Below are positions 36,961-44,714 of a DNA stretch of 64,000 bases, piece after piece. Source of the stretch: Limibacter armeniacum. Lineage in GTDB: Bacteria; Bacteroidota; Bacteroidia; Cytophagales; Flammeovirgaceae. Below the pieces are notes generated by a model. That model did no database searches, had not been told where the DNA came from, and saw only the letters and a program-made list of their open reading frames with translations. Made by a program: the position numbers and the translations under genes. Location of the stretch: NCBI RefSeq assembly GCF_036880985.1, contig NZ_JBAJNO010000003.1, forward strand, positions 248,001 through 312,000, in the 5' to 3' direction. Each line of letters begins with the position of its first letter. Within the stretch, counting starts at the first letter, position 1.

Positions 36961-37386
36961 TTATTTTCCACCGAAGCTTGATATGATTCGACTTAGCAAT
37001 GATTTTCTAGGTTTTATGTCCTCAAAGAAGTTTGGATTAAACTTAACGTCTTTTCCAGTTTCTTGTAATTGGACAGCTAGTTTGTTTGGGTCGAAATTAT
37101 CTGAATTGTTGAATATACAATCAAGGTTTTCTTTGAGGTTGTCTTCTGACATTTTCAAAGGTTCGATCTGGTATTTCATGTTTTTCAACAATCCTAAGTA
37201 TGTGAAACTTCCTACGTTAACGTTCCAGCCAGTCCATATTGATTTTAATACATTTTCGAGTCCAGTGATATTATCATTGACCCATAATTGCTTAGAAACT
37301 GTATCTAGCGCGATTAAATCGAATTCGTCAATTTCACCTTCGTTAGGAAACTTTTCAATTGACTTTTGAGATAAGATATCTAACAA
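36961..37386 (-). CDS. C-terminal part of a possibly frameshifted cassette gene
   Basis: This is a 141-residue reading frame whose only plausible start is TTG, overlapping the previous gene's TAG by seven bases. Its NVLKSIWTGWNVNVGSFTYLG segment mirrors KELKNIWKGWNVEYAEKAMYD of the upstream frame. The join IAQLGN to LLDIL reads as continuous helix. The simplest view is one ancestral protein of about 310 residues with two repeats, broken by a frameshift. Translational coupling of two proteins is the alternative. No family function is known. Confidence 0.5.
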   Translation of the reverse strand: MLDILSQKSIEKFPNEGEIDEFDLIALDTVSKQLWVNDNITGLENVLKSIWTGWNVNVGSFTYLGLLKNMKYQIEPLKMSEDNLKENLDCIFNNSDNFDPNKLAVQLQETGKDVKFNPNFFEDIKPRKSLLSRIISSFGGK

Positions 37387-37904
37387 TTCCCCAATTGAGC
37401 AATTTGCTCTTCATTCCCTTTATAATGATTGATAATGCCAAATTCCTTTTTTGTTTTTAAAAGCACTTGGCAAGAAGTATACTCTTCTGGTTTATCATCT
37501 TTGATTTGGTCTAATTCAATTTGGCTTAGTTCAACCTCTTGTCGATCTGAATAAGCAATATTGAGTTTAGTCTCAATATCATACATAGCCTTTTCGGCAT
37601 ATTCGACATTCCATCCTTTCCATATATTTTTTAGTTCTTTCATGTAGGTCTCTCGGACACTATAATTAGGTAGAAGTTCCATTTCCCAAAAAAGAATTTC
37701 TTTATTTTCAAGGTCAACGTAAACAGCTCCTTCAATCCAAGGTTCATCAAGGAGTTCGTCATGTAAATCAAATTCCTTAATAAAAGAGATAAAAGTTTGA
37801 CTACCTAAGAGAAGATCACAAGCAATCTTGTTAGCTCTCCAATGAGTGTAGTAGATTTTTGTCGAATCGGAAGATTTTAAAATATAATTGCCTCTTTGTC
37901 CCAT
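37380..37904 (-). CDS. Hypothetical cassette protein, N-terminal part (MGQRGNYIL type)
   Basis: This is a 174-residue soluble protein with the opening MGQRGNYILKSSDSTKIYYTHWRAN. I associate that opening with a family of uncharacterised bacterial proteins, some of immunity-protein type; this is a recollection of pattern only. A WIEGAVYVDLENKEILFWE strand region and an IWKGWNVEY motif follow. It overlaps the next frame, with which it probably once formed a single gene. Confidence 0.55.
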   Translation of the reverse strand: MGQRGNYILKSSDSTKIYYTHWRANKIACDLLLGSQTFISFIKEFDLHDELLDEPWIEGAVYVDLENKEILFWEMELLPNYSVRETYMKELKNIWKGWNVEYAEKAMYDIETKLNIAYSDRQEVELSQIELDQIKDDKPEEYTSCQVLLKTKKEFGIINHYKGNEEQIAQLGNC

Positions 37905-37919
37905 TAAAAAGTATTACTC

Positions 37920-38008
37920 ACAACAACAAGCTATCATTTGTTCAAGCTTAACCCTTTCCAATATAGTACTAACCCAAGATTTAATAAACTGATAGCACAT
38001 GTTATAAG
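37920..38008 (-). repeat. attC-like inverted repeat B
   Basis: ACAAC (37920-37924) plus CTATCA (37931-37936) pair with TGATAG (37990-37995) plus GTTAT (38001-38005). Spacers are 6 and 5 bases, and one outer mismatch is present. It lies directly upstream of the 37904 gene start. Confidence 0.45.
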
Positions 38009-38190
38009 CTGTTTTACAGCGTTTCTTTGGCGAGGCACAGTGTGTGAAAGTAAAACAGGTACCGTCGGGAAGTGCTGCTCCTTCTACTTTGTTCGATCCG
38101 GCTTTTTCTTCACGCTAGAAGGGAGTATTAAAAAATGAAACGGATGGAGTTCGAGGCTGTGGCTAAACTATCGGCCATTGTTAGCTGCTG
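38009..38190 (-). repeat. Composite inverted-repeat remnant between cassettes
   Basis: CTGTTTTAC (38009-38017) pairs perfectly with GTAAAACAG (38048-38056). Further right, a GTTAGCTG end (about 38180-38187), identical to the end of repeat C, marks another cassette boundary. The stretch holds no credible gene and may be a fused or emptied cassette. Confidence 0.35.
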
Positions 38191-38197
38191 GCTTTTT

Positions 38198-38668
38198 TTA
38201 TTCAATTCTAATTCCAAATTTATTGTCGTCTAATTCTGAAAGTAATAGGTAAATATAATTTCCATTACAGGTCAGGGTATCACATGTTGTGATCCTTGTT
38301 ATTGTAAGTTGTCCAACGTTTTCACCGATTTGTTTTCTTTCATCATAGTTGGATAATGTGAAGTTGATTTCATTACCAATCCTAAGTGCCTCTTTTGAAT
38401 TAATGGTACAAGTCACTGTTTGTGTACTAGAAGAATATTTCACCATTTCATTTTCAACTTTGGTTAGCTTATTTTCTTCGTTTTCAGTATTTATCTTGTA
38501 GACATCTGGATTAGTAATAAACATTCCATAAGATGAAGGTTTTGTCAAAGTATAAACAATTGTAATTGCCTGGTTTGACAAATTATATATAAAAAAATCG
38601 CTGACATAGGAACACCCTGACACTAGAAATAGAATTAAAATCAACGATATTATTTTCAGTCGTTTCAT
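38198..38668 (-). CDS. Small lipoprotein of unknown function
   Basis: This 156-residue lipoprotein has a clear signal and lipobox (FLVSGC, Cys19). The mature part is predicted beta-rich, with a possible disulfide pair in TTCDTLTCNG near residue 133. No family is recognised. It lies between attC-like repeats with the same orientation as its neighbours, as expected for a single-gene cassette. Confidence 0.6.
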   Translation of the reverse strand: MKRLKIISLILILFLVSGCSYVSDFFIYNLSNQAITIVYTLTKPSSYGMFITNPDVYKINTENEENKLTKVENEMVKYSSSTQTVTCTINSKEALRIGNEINFTLSNYDERKQIGENVGQLTITRITTCDTLTCNGNYIYLLLSELDDNKFGIRIE

Positions 38669-38681
38669 TTTTTTTTGCTTG

Positions 38682-38762
38682 CAGCTAACGTGAAGTATAT
38701 GTTTCGGGGCTTTGGCAATGTGAAAGCCTTGTGTGGTACTGAAACATATACAGTGTTGGCTG
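38682..38762 (-). repeat. attC-like inverted repeat C (best preserved)
   Basis: Outer arms CAGCTAAC (38682-38689) and GTTGGCTG (38755-38762) pair with one G-U. Inner arms GTATATGTTTC (38695-38705) and GAAACATATAC (38741-38751) are perfect. Spacers are 5 and 3 bases, and a terminal GGCTTT/AAAGCC hairpin is inside. The 81-bp length and unequal spacers fit the attC architecture. The AGCTAAC/GTTGGCT core is close to the RYYYAAC/GTTRRRY rule without matching it exactly. Confidence 0.6.
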
Positions 38763-38776
38763 TGGTTATTTGTTAA

Positions 38777-39091
38777 TCATATCATTAATCTCCAAATTGG
38801 AGTAAATATTATTATCATTGAAAGTATACCTAAAGTCATTGAAATCCCAAAAAACTGTTTCCCCTCATTTTTTCTTTTACCTAAAATCGATGTGAGAATT
38901 GAACCAAAACTTAATCCAATAAACCAATATTTGTATGAAAAACTAAGTATCCCAACTAGTCCGAAAAGCGCTTGAGTTTTTCCGTCAGCTGATAAATACC
39001 GATTAGCAATTTTTATATTTATCCATATAATTATCAATAAGCACAAAATGCTTAAAATAATCGAAATCGTTGAGTTTAGTTTTTTAGTCAT
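38777..39091 (-). CDS. Small three-helix membrane protein
   Basis: This 104-residue protein has hydrophobic segments at about 9-29, 41-68 and 80-102, and a basic GKRKNEGK loop between the last two. No family is recognised. Its ATG overlaps the stop of the upstream 84-codon frame (ATGACTAA), so the two are translated together within one cassette. Confidence 0.55.
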   Translation of the reverse strand: MTKKLNSTISIILSILCLLIIIWINIKIANRYLSADGKTQALFGLVGILSFSYKYWFIGLSFGSILTSILGKRKNEGKQFFGISMTLGILSMIIIFTPIWRLMI

Positions 39092-39338
39092 TCTTTATTA
39101 AATCAAAATCAAAGGATCTTTCTGTGATTGCAGCAGGTTTGAATTTACGTTCCTTACAATCATCTGGTGTTTTTTGTCTCTGAGAAATACCTATGTTATA
39201 GGAATTTATTAATCTTTTTAAATCATATGACGGGCTTACTGCTCCAACTCTAACTCTTTCTTTATTATAGTCAATATTTCCTATCAATCCGACTTTTGAA
39301 GTATCACTTTTTAAGCCACGCTCATTTAGGTAGGCCAA
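39084..39338 (-). CDS. Short frame, probably 5'-truncated
   Basis: This is an 84-residue frame with only a TTG start. Reading continues in frame further upstream to a TGA without any ATG. The sequence is charged and soluble and not recognised. The missing start, together with the incomplete repeat D just upstream, suggests the 5' end of the cassette was lost in a rearrangement. Confidence 0.35.
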   Translation of the reverse strand: MAYLNERGLKSDTSKVGLIGNIDYNKERVRVGAVSPSYDLKRLINSYNIGISQRQKTPDDCKERKFKPAAITERSFDFDLIKND

Positions 39339-39410
39339 ATCAAAAGTGGGGTTTTGAAGCCCACTTTGTCAGCCTACCGAAATGTTTGTTTAAATTTTAG
39401 GTTTACAATT

Positions 39411-39452
39411 TAACACTATTGCCCGCATTGCGTATAGGTTTTGTTGGCGTGT
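39411..39452 (-). repeat. attC-like repeat D (incomplete)
   Basis: A GTTGGCGTG end (39443-39451), shared in form with repeat E, lies 17 bp inside the previous cassette's stop side. Only a short pairing arm (AACACTAT with ATAGGTTTT) is left on the other side. Confidence 0.35.
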
Positions 39453-39459
39453 CGTTGCT

Positions 39460-39957
39460 TTATTTTCTTTTATTTAAATAGTTTACAAAGTCGTCAGTAT
39501 AGTCAGTACAATTCGAACAATGCAGTATTGCTTTTTTATCTACTACGCAATCTATGTCCTTGTCCAAACAGTATTGTTCTAGTTCTTTAGTAATTAAATC
39601 TTTCAATTTGGTCTCGACTAACTTTTGGTCTTTGTTAATTTCGACTTGGGCGTTTTGTTGAAAGTCCTGAATTTTCTTACCCATGTTTCTAATTCTATTC
39701 TCAAGAGAAACTTTGTCGGTCGAGTCAAGTTCGACATTGTGCGGGATTCCATTTTGTAAATAATCCTGATACTCTGTCATCATTGCGTTGAGGGAATCCT
39801 GTAGTTGTCTATTTTTTGTCTCTAAATGTTTCAGTTCAGCTGCGTACTCAGGAAGTGTTTGAACCACTTTGTCATAATCGATATACCCGTGTTTGGTTTG
39901 TCCAAGTGTTGTCAGTCCGGAAAGCAACAATGTTAATATGAAGAGAATCTTTCTCAT
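39460..39957 (-). CDS. OmpH/Skp-like periplasmic chaperone
   Basis: This 165-residue protein runs from ATG at 39957; longer in-frame versions run into repeat E and lack a signal. A signal peptide ending near TLGQ is followed by GYIDYDKVVQTLPEYAAELKHLE and a long charged coiled coil (about 35-130). This is the OmpH/Skp pattern, in which a trimeric chaperone holds unfolded outer-membrane proteins. A C-terminal HCSNC pair is unusual for Skp. As a cassette gene it would be an accessory copy in addition to a chromosomal one. Confidence 0.72.
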   Translation of the reverse strand: MRKILFILTLLLSGLTTLGQTKHGYIDYDKVVQTLPEYAAELKHLETKNRQLQDSLNAMMTEYQDYLQNGIPHNVELDSTDKVSLENRIRNMGKKIQDFQQNAQVEINKDQKLVETKLKDLITKELEQYCLDKDIDCVVDKKAILHCSNCTDYTDDFVNYLNKRK

Positions 39958-39971
39958 GGTGTTTTTTGATG

Positions 39972-40094
39972 CACGCCAACGTTTTGCATATGGCTTGTGG
40001 CGGTTTCGAAGCACTGTCCTGTCCAGCGAAACCAAAGCTGGCTGTGGAGCGAAAGCCTTTACCCGCTATAAGCTATATGCGTTGTTGTAAACCG
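39972..40094 (-). repeat. attC-like inverted repeat E
   Basis: GCATATGGCTTGTGGCG (left) pairs with CGCTATAAGCTATATGC (right) over most positions. The outer ends are CCAAC (left) and GTTGTTG (right), with unequal spacers. An inner GGTTTCG/CGAAACC hairpin lies in the middle. Total length is about 120 bp. Confidence 0.55.
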
Positions 40095-40097
40095 TTT

Positions 40098-40484
40098 TTA
40101 TTCTATCTTAATAAGTTCACTTTCCAAAACCTTATCGTACAGATTTGAAGTTGTTTTCTGTATATATGAGTTTTCTTTCGTCTCAATTATCTCAATCGTC
40201 AAGATCATTCCTTCTGGTAATTCAATATTCTTCGGATTTTCAAGGACTTTTTTCAATTCAAGTGTATATGTACAGTCGTCAATCCATTTCACTTTAAATT
40301 CAAGTTTCAGCTGCGATCCTTCTCCATGTTCAATTTGCTTTGACCCTTTTCGTGTTATGATTGAATTGCCAATTTCTGCATCAACAATTTTGAATTTTCC
40401 GTTTTTAAATTTCTTGCATTCAATCGTCTGTCCAAATGTGACAGTTGAAAAGCAAATCAAAACTAATGCGATTAGGTTTTTCAT
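40098..40484 (-). CDS. Secreted protein of unknown function (cassette)
   Basis: This 128-residue protein has a signal peptide ending near VTFGQ (residue 19). The mature domain begins IECKKFKNGKFKI and contains WIDDCTYTLEL, which recalls a common small exported Bacteroidota family with a conserved cysteine pair and no known role. It is the first gene of the array in reading direction. Its start lies 20 bp from repeat F. Confidence 0.6.
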   Translation of the reverse strand: MKNLIALVLICFSTVTFGQTIECKKFKNGKFKIVDAEIGNSIITRKGSKQIEHGEGSQLKLEFKVKWIDDCTYTLELKKVLENPKNIELPEGMILTIEIIETKENSYIQKTTSNLYDKVLESELIKIE

Positions 40485-40496
40485 ATTCTTCTTAAT

Positions 40497-40585
40497 GGTT
40501 TACAACAATTGTATATAATGCATAGTGGTATATATTCCGTAAAATCAGGGGGTAAAAGCACCATGGTTGATATACGCACTGTGTC
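40497..40585 (-). repeat. attC-like repeat F (degenerate)
   Basis: GGTTTACAAC (as in repeat E) is followed by ATGCATAGTGGTATAT, which pairs imperfectly with GATATACGCACTGTG on the far side. The outer GTTGT arm is missing there. It would be the upstream-most recombination site of the array. Confidence 0.35.
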
Positions 40586-40831
40586 AAAAATTTCTTCAAT
40601 CTAGTGTATTCGTAATTTTGTTCAAATTTTTTGTTGGCATATAGGTGTATACCTCACTCGTTTGACTTGAGTGATACTCCATTCGTGTTTAGCCAAATAT
40701 ATGACACGGTGTAAAAGCTTTTATTAGTTTGTCTTAATATAATAAGATAAGTGTTGTTACAGCTGTTCTACCTTAGTGTTTAGTCTCGTATAATATGTTT
40801 TCACACTTGACAAGATACAAAGCGTTCGAAT

Positions 40832-40872
40832 ACTAACCGTAGATTAAACGTATAGTCTACGGTTAGTTTTTT
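40832..40872 (+). terminator. Orphan intrinsic terminator
   Basis: A perfect 11-bp stem CTAACCGTAGA with TCTACGGTTAG is followed by six T. No reading frame ends at it on the plus strand, so it may end a non-coding RNA or a lost gene. Confidence 0.75.
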
Positions 40873-41662
40873 CATAATGCTTCCGCACAAGAAAGTTTTG
40901 CTTTGTAATTAGTTGGTTGTCTATTGATGTTTTGAAATGATTTTACTTTTGCGGTGTGAGTTTATCCAAAGGCAAGAAGTATTAGCCTATAGGGTGCAGC
41001 GTGGATTGTTATTAGGGAAATGTAAATGGGGAGGTGTACTTACTTTTGTTTATGGTAGTCTAAACCTCATCGGATATAGTCAAAGTAAATAATAGGAGTT
41101 GTGATAGCAGGTTATTTACATGATGTATTTGAAATCCTTTTCAGCTTATAAATGCTTTGAATGTTTATCCATCACTCGCGTTCAAGAGGAGCTGTAGGAA
41201 TGACAGAACTAAATTTTGGTGTCAAATTTATTTTGCTAAAAGAATAAACGGCTCTCTCCCAACCGATTTCTAGAAATGCAACAGTGGTTTGGGTGAGCGT
41301 TATTGAGATGTTAAGTGGGAAGGAAGGAGGACTTATACTTGTTGATCGGTATTTTGTTTTGTCAGCGAATCCAGATTAACCTAGCATACAAAATAGTAAT
41401 GGGCAGCAATGTAAGGAGTTCAATATGGTTGTCTTGACTTTGTAATTTCGCAGTATAGCATATGCTTCAGCCATTAGGTTGATTGCATAACTGCTTGTGC
41501 TTATAAAATACTCTTTTGTAAGTACTTTTTGGTGCGATGCACTGCTAGAAACACAGGGGCTTATTTTCTTTTAAAAGATAAATCTGTGGTGTGATCGTAC
41601 AAAAGGTAGAGAAAAGGGGCTGTAATTATGTTTTACCAAACGGGGGCTGAAAATGCTGTAAA

Positions 41663-41682
41663 CTCCGGATTGCCATCCGGAG
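41663..41682. repeat. GC-rich hairpin
   Basis: CTCCGGAT and ATCCGGAG form a perfect 8-bp stem with loop TGCC in an otherwise AT-rich region. It resembles REP-type repeats, but no second copy was noticed in the window. Confidence 0.5.
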
Positions 41683-41846
41683 CTAATACTTTTTGATTCA
41701 TTTGGTAACAGTGTTTTTGCAAAAGAATATAAAGAAGCAGCACCTATTAATTTGTTCATAGAAAAACTGTTCGCAAAAGATAGAAGTGTATCATACTTCT
41801 GTTTTTAATTGTTCTTCTGCTTAAATGTGTGTTATGTACTCCACCA

Positions 41847-42392
41847 TTATTTTTGCAGGTATTGAGCAGGTACATGGTCAGTTAGCCAAACACCATTTTC
41901 TGACAAATAAAACGCAAACCTTTCCTGATACATTTGTCCTGAAAGCACAGTTAATACGACAGGTTTGCCGTGTCTTTGTCCAACATTGGTCGCCGTTTCA
42001 GTATCAGGACTCAGGTGTACATGGTGCCTGTCTCTTCGCTCAATCCCTGATTTTATAATGCTATCCACATTTGTTTGGGCAGTACCATGGTATAGTTTTT
42101 CTGGTGGTTGCTGTGGTGTATAGCCAAGCTCTACCTGAACGGAATGACCTTGGTTGGCTCTTATAAGTGCCTGGCTTTCATTAAAGGCAAACCGTTTTTT
42201 GTTGTTGGTTTGTACAACTTCATTCAGTATTTCAAGATCTATCGGGTGACCACTTGCATTCATTTTTTGAATCAATAACTCAACAGAAGTCCATCCATTG
42301 TTGTCAAGTTCTACACCAATAACCTCTGGTTTATGCCTGAGTACTAGGCTCAGGAACTTGCTGATTTTCTTTAGCTCTTTTTCTTTTTCCAT
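41847..42392 (-). CDS. kptA: RNA 2'-phosphotransferase (Tpt1/KptA family)
   Basis: This 181-residue enzyme transfers the 2'-phosphate of RNA splice junctions to NAD, releasing ADP-ribose 1'',2''-cyclic phosphate. Nearly the whole family signature is visible: SKFLSLVLRHKPE, IRANQGHSV (RNA and NAD contacts), LYHGT, HVHLSPDTETATNVGQRHGKPVVL, and NGVWLTDHVP at the end. Bacterial copies are often orphans because the matching RNA ligase pathway is missing. None is next to it here. It has the same strand orientation as the cassette genes but is separated from them by 1.3 kb. Confidence 0.93.
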   Translation of the reverse strand: MEKEKELKKISKFLSLVLRHKPEVIGVELDNNGWTSVELLIQKMNASGHPIDLEILNEVVQTNNKKRFAFNESQALIRANQGHSVQVELGYTPQQPPEKLYHGTAQTNVDSIIKSGIERRDRHHVHLSPDTETATNVGQRHGKPVVLTVLSGQMYQERFAFYLSENGVWLTDHVPAQYLQK

Positions 42393-42714
42393 TCTATAAA
42401 ATTTACTCTCTGATTGAGTATCAGAAAGATCTTAAAATTATCATGTCAACTGTAACAGTTTCTTTTTTGCAAGAGAGAATAGTCCAAAAGATGCGACTGA
42501 TACAGATAGGAATATTTTAGATTTTAAAAAATCTCAATACTCATTTAAGTGATTGATAAATAGTGTTGTATGTGCTTTTGTCAAATGAGGTGACAACTTA
42601 CAAATTGTATAATTGTAACCTTGCAATATTTTTATGCGTAAAATAATTCAATTTTAAGTTATTATAACAATTAAAAACTGAAACTTAATTTTTACATCTA
42701 ACTACTGATTGACT
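42393..42714 (+). other. Intergenic region upstream of the SPFH gene
   Basis: About 320 bp of AT-rich sequence separate kptA (minus) from the SPFH gene (plus), so it must carry both promoters. I see no distinct operator or hairpin. Confidence 0.4.
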
Positions 42715-44064
42715 ATGACCATTATTGGAGTGATTCTTTTATTGCTTGGCATCATTGCGTTTCTCGCCAAACCTTATCTCAGTGAAGAGGATGTGATGGT
42801 GGATAACAGGCTGGTAAAGAAAAAATCATCACCGTTCCTTTTGATGCTTAACCGTAAAACTGCCGCTGCATTGGCTACAGCAGGTTTGGCTTTGGTGATG
42901 TTACCTTCCATGTTTTTTTGGGCAGAACCTGGGTATCAATACTTTATGGTTTACCCAACAGGTAATGTGGATGCGGTAATGTCACAAGGTATTAAGTGGA
43001 GAGGTTTTGCCAGCATCACAGCTTGGCAGAAATACATTGATGTAAAGGTGGTTGATGATGGTGACCCTGTAGATGATATTGAGGGAATTATGAAACCAAT
43101 TCCAATCAGGTTTATTGATCAGGTAACAGCCAATGTCAAGTTATCAAGCCGTTTCCAGATGCCATCGGATGAGGAGTCATTCAAGAACCTGGCGATGAAG
43201 TTCAGAAGCATGGATAACCTGGTACAGAACACGCTGATTCCTACAGTGAGGGAGCAGACGTATAATACAGGTTATATGTTCAGTGCCCAGAACTATATCT
43301 CTGGTGAGGCACAAAGCTTCCGTCAAACATTGGACGAGCAACTTAAGAATGGTGCCTATGCGGTAGAGAAAATTGAGCACAAGGATACCCTGTTCACGGA
43401 TATTCAGGAAGAGGAGAGGTCGATCAAGGAAGTTCGTACCCGTTATACGGTTGTAATGGTGGAAGAAAATGGTCTCCCAAAGCGTATTCCTCATGAGATC
43501 ACAGAAAACAAGATCATTGTTTCGCAGGTGATTGTGGATGATGTAGAACTGGAGCCAATTTTCAAGACTAGACTGGAAGCGCAACGTGACGAATCTGCTA
43601 AAAGACAGATTGAGCAGCAGAAAGTGGAAACGGCAAAGGCTGCCCAAACAAGGATTATTGCAGAGGGTGAACGTGACAAAGCTGCTGAAAGGGTGGCTCA
43701 GGAAAAAGAGCAGGTAAAACAGCTGATTTCCATTGAGACCAAACTGAAGCAGGAGCGTACCAACAAGGAACTGGCTGCAATTGCTCTGGAAACTGAGAGA
43801 CTGAAGTCGCAGCAACGTAAAGTAGCGGCTGATGCACAGGCTTATGAAAATGCCAAGCTCGTAACAGCAGGTCTGACTCCTCAGGAAAAGGCTGAGTGGG
43901 ATTACAGAAAGGCTGTTGGTGTGGCTGCTGAGCTGTCTAAAATCAAGTATCCTGAAACCATGATTATTAGTGGTGAGGACAAGAAGTCTGGTGGTTCTCC
44001 ATTAGAAACACTGATTGGGGCGGCTATGGCAAAGCAGTTGCTGAATGAGAAGAAGGACAAATAA
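42715..44064 (+). CDS. SPFH/band-7 domain membrane protein
   Basis: I chose ATG at 42715 over a TTG two codons earlier. The 449-residue protein has membrane segments at about 2-20 and 48-70, an SPFH/band-7 beta-alpha domain (about 75-280), and a long coiled coil rich in Gln, Glu and Lys (about 285-385). It ends with LIGAAMAKQLLNEKK. SPFH proteins form oligomeric membrane scaffolds linked to microdomains, protease control and stress. The gene is alone on its transcript, with a terminator 56 bp after the stop. Confidence 0.85.
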   Translation: MTIIGVILLLLGIIAFLAKPYLSEEDVMVDNRLVKKKSSPFLLMLNRKTAAALATAGLALVMLPSMFFWAEPGYQYFMVYPTGNVDAVMSQGIKWRGFASITAWQKYIDVKVVDDGDPVDDIEGIMKPIPIRFIDQVTANVKLSSRFQMPSDEESFKNLAMKFRSMDNLVQNTLIPTVREQTYNTGYMFSAQNYISGEAQSFRQTLDEQLKNGAYAVEKIEHKDTLFTDIQEEERSIKEVRTRYTVVMVEENGLPKRIPHEITENKIIVSQVIVDDVELEPIFKTRLEAQRDESAKRQIEQQKVETAKAAQTRIIAEGERDKAAERVAQEKEQVKQLISIETKLKQERTNKELAAIALETERLKSQQRKVAADAQAYENAKLVTAGLTPQEKAEWDYRKAVGVAAELSKIKYPETMIISGEDKKSGGSPLETLIGAAMAKQLLNEKKDK

Positions 44065-44119
44065 GCAGACCAGTATATGTATTGGAATTGAACTTTAATA
44101 ACTAAACTACAAACAAAGG

Positions 44120-44148
44120 CAGGCTACGGATTGTGGCCTGTTTTTTTT
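44120..44148 (+). terminator. Intrinsic terminator
   Basis: Stem CAGGCTAC with GTGGCCTG (one G-U), loop GGATT and eight T end the SPFH transcript. Confidence 0.82.
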
Positions 44149-44295
44149 ATGTCAAACTCTAGATTTTTATTTGGGGTAATGGTTATTGAATCCATTTGGG
44201 GTTGGTTTATATCTTATCATTGCTTGGGCCTAACGGTATTATCTCTCTTACAGTAAGCACAGTTTCCAAACATTTCCTGACTTCTTTAGGGTATC

Positions 44296-44356
44296 GCTCC
44301 TACGGAGCTTGTCTCACAAGAAAAGACGCTCTACAAAGATTTCGCTCCGATGGAGC
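44296..44356. repeat. Paired short palindromes (REP-like)
   Basis: GCTCC-TAC-GGAGC (44296-44308) and GCTCC-GAT-GGAGC (44344-44356) are two near-identical 13-bp palindromes 48 bp apart. Both are preceded by TCGC or TTCGC. They lie in non-coding sequence upstream of kduI. A 67-codon frame across them is most likely incidental. Confidence 0.55.
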
Positions 44357-44545
44357 GGAGCTGTCCCTTTTATACATTACCATAATTTTGTCATTATAGG
44401 ACTGGATATCAGTGATGGATTTTAGTCCATCGTCACACAAATCTCATCGTTTAGTATACCATACTTCAAGTAAGAGTTTGCAGAGAAATTTTCCATTTTA
44501 ATTCAAGACTTGCTGAACTATTTGACAGTAAAACTGATAAAATGA

Positions 44546-44557
44546 GCAATCGATTGC
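44546..44557. promoter_or_regulatory. Operator-like palindrome O1 (uronate genes)
   Basis: GCAATCGATTGC is a perfect 12-bp palindrome with the central CG typical of LacI-family operators, 158 bp upstream of the kduI start codon. Confidence 0.68.
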
Positions 44558-44673
44558 ATTTAATTGTCAAAAATACAGCTAATGACTTGCATTATTTCAT
44601 TATATCTTTTTACATTGACCAAAAGAAAAATAGGATATCGGTGATAAGCCGGTATTTTTTTATCATATAAAAA

Positions 44674-44685
44674 GCAATCGATTGC
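44674..44685. promoter_or_regulatory. Operator-like palindrome O2 (uronate genes)
   Basis: This is a second, identical GCAATCGATTGC, 30 bp before the kduI start codon and exactly 128 bp from O1. Two identical sites about twelve helical turns apart suggest repression by looping. Confidence 0.7.
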
Positions 44686-44714
44686 ATTGCGTGAAAGCTT
44701 TAAAAACCAATAAT

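Larger units (their letters stand above)
40586..41846 (+). other. Gene-poor stretch
   Basis: About 1.26 kb hold no convincing gene on either strand. Contents are one strong orphan terminator (40832-40872), a GC-rich hairpin (41663-41682), and a 48-codon open frame ending at 41808 whose LFDSFGNSVFAKEY stretch weakly resembles the tail of a secreted protein. It is probably decayed sequence, possibly with a small RNA upstream of the terminator. Confidence 0.5.

Noticed and set aside
36802-40094. CRISPR array
   Set aside because: The repeats are long, differ in sequence from each other and alternate with genes of different length. There are no short uniform spacers and no cas genes.
41662-41808. 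Gene fragment resembling a T9SS sorting tail (LFDSFGNSVFAKEY)
   Set aside because: Only 48 codons, begins after a stop codon, and lacks the PNP-type start and final strand pattern of such tails.
44196-44399. 67-codon plus-strand frame
   Set aside because: It spans two short palindromic repeats and has no family resemblance; it is more likely non-coding.
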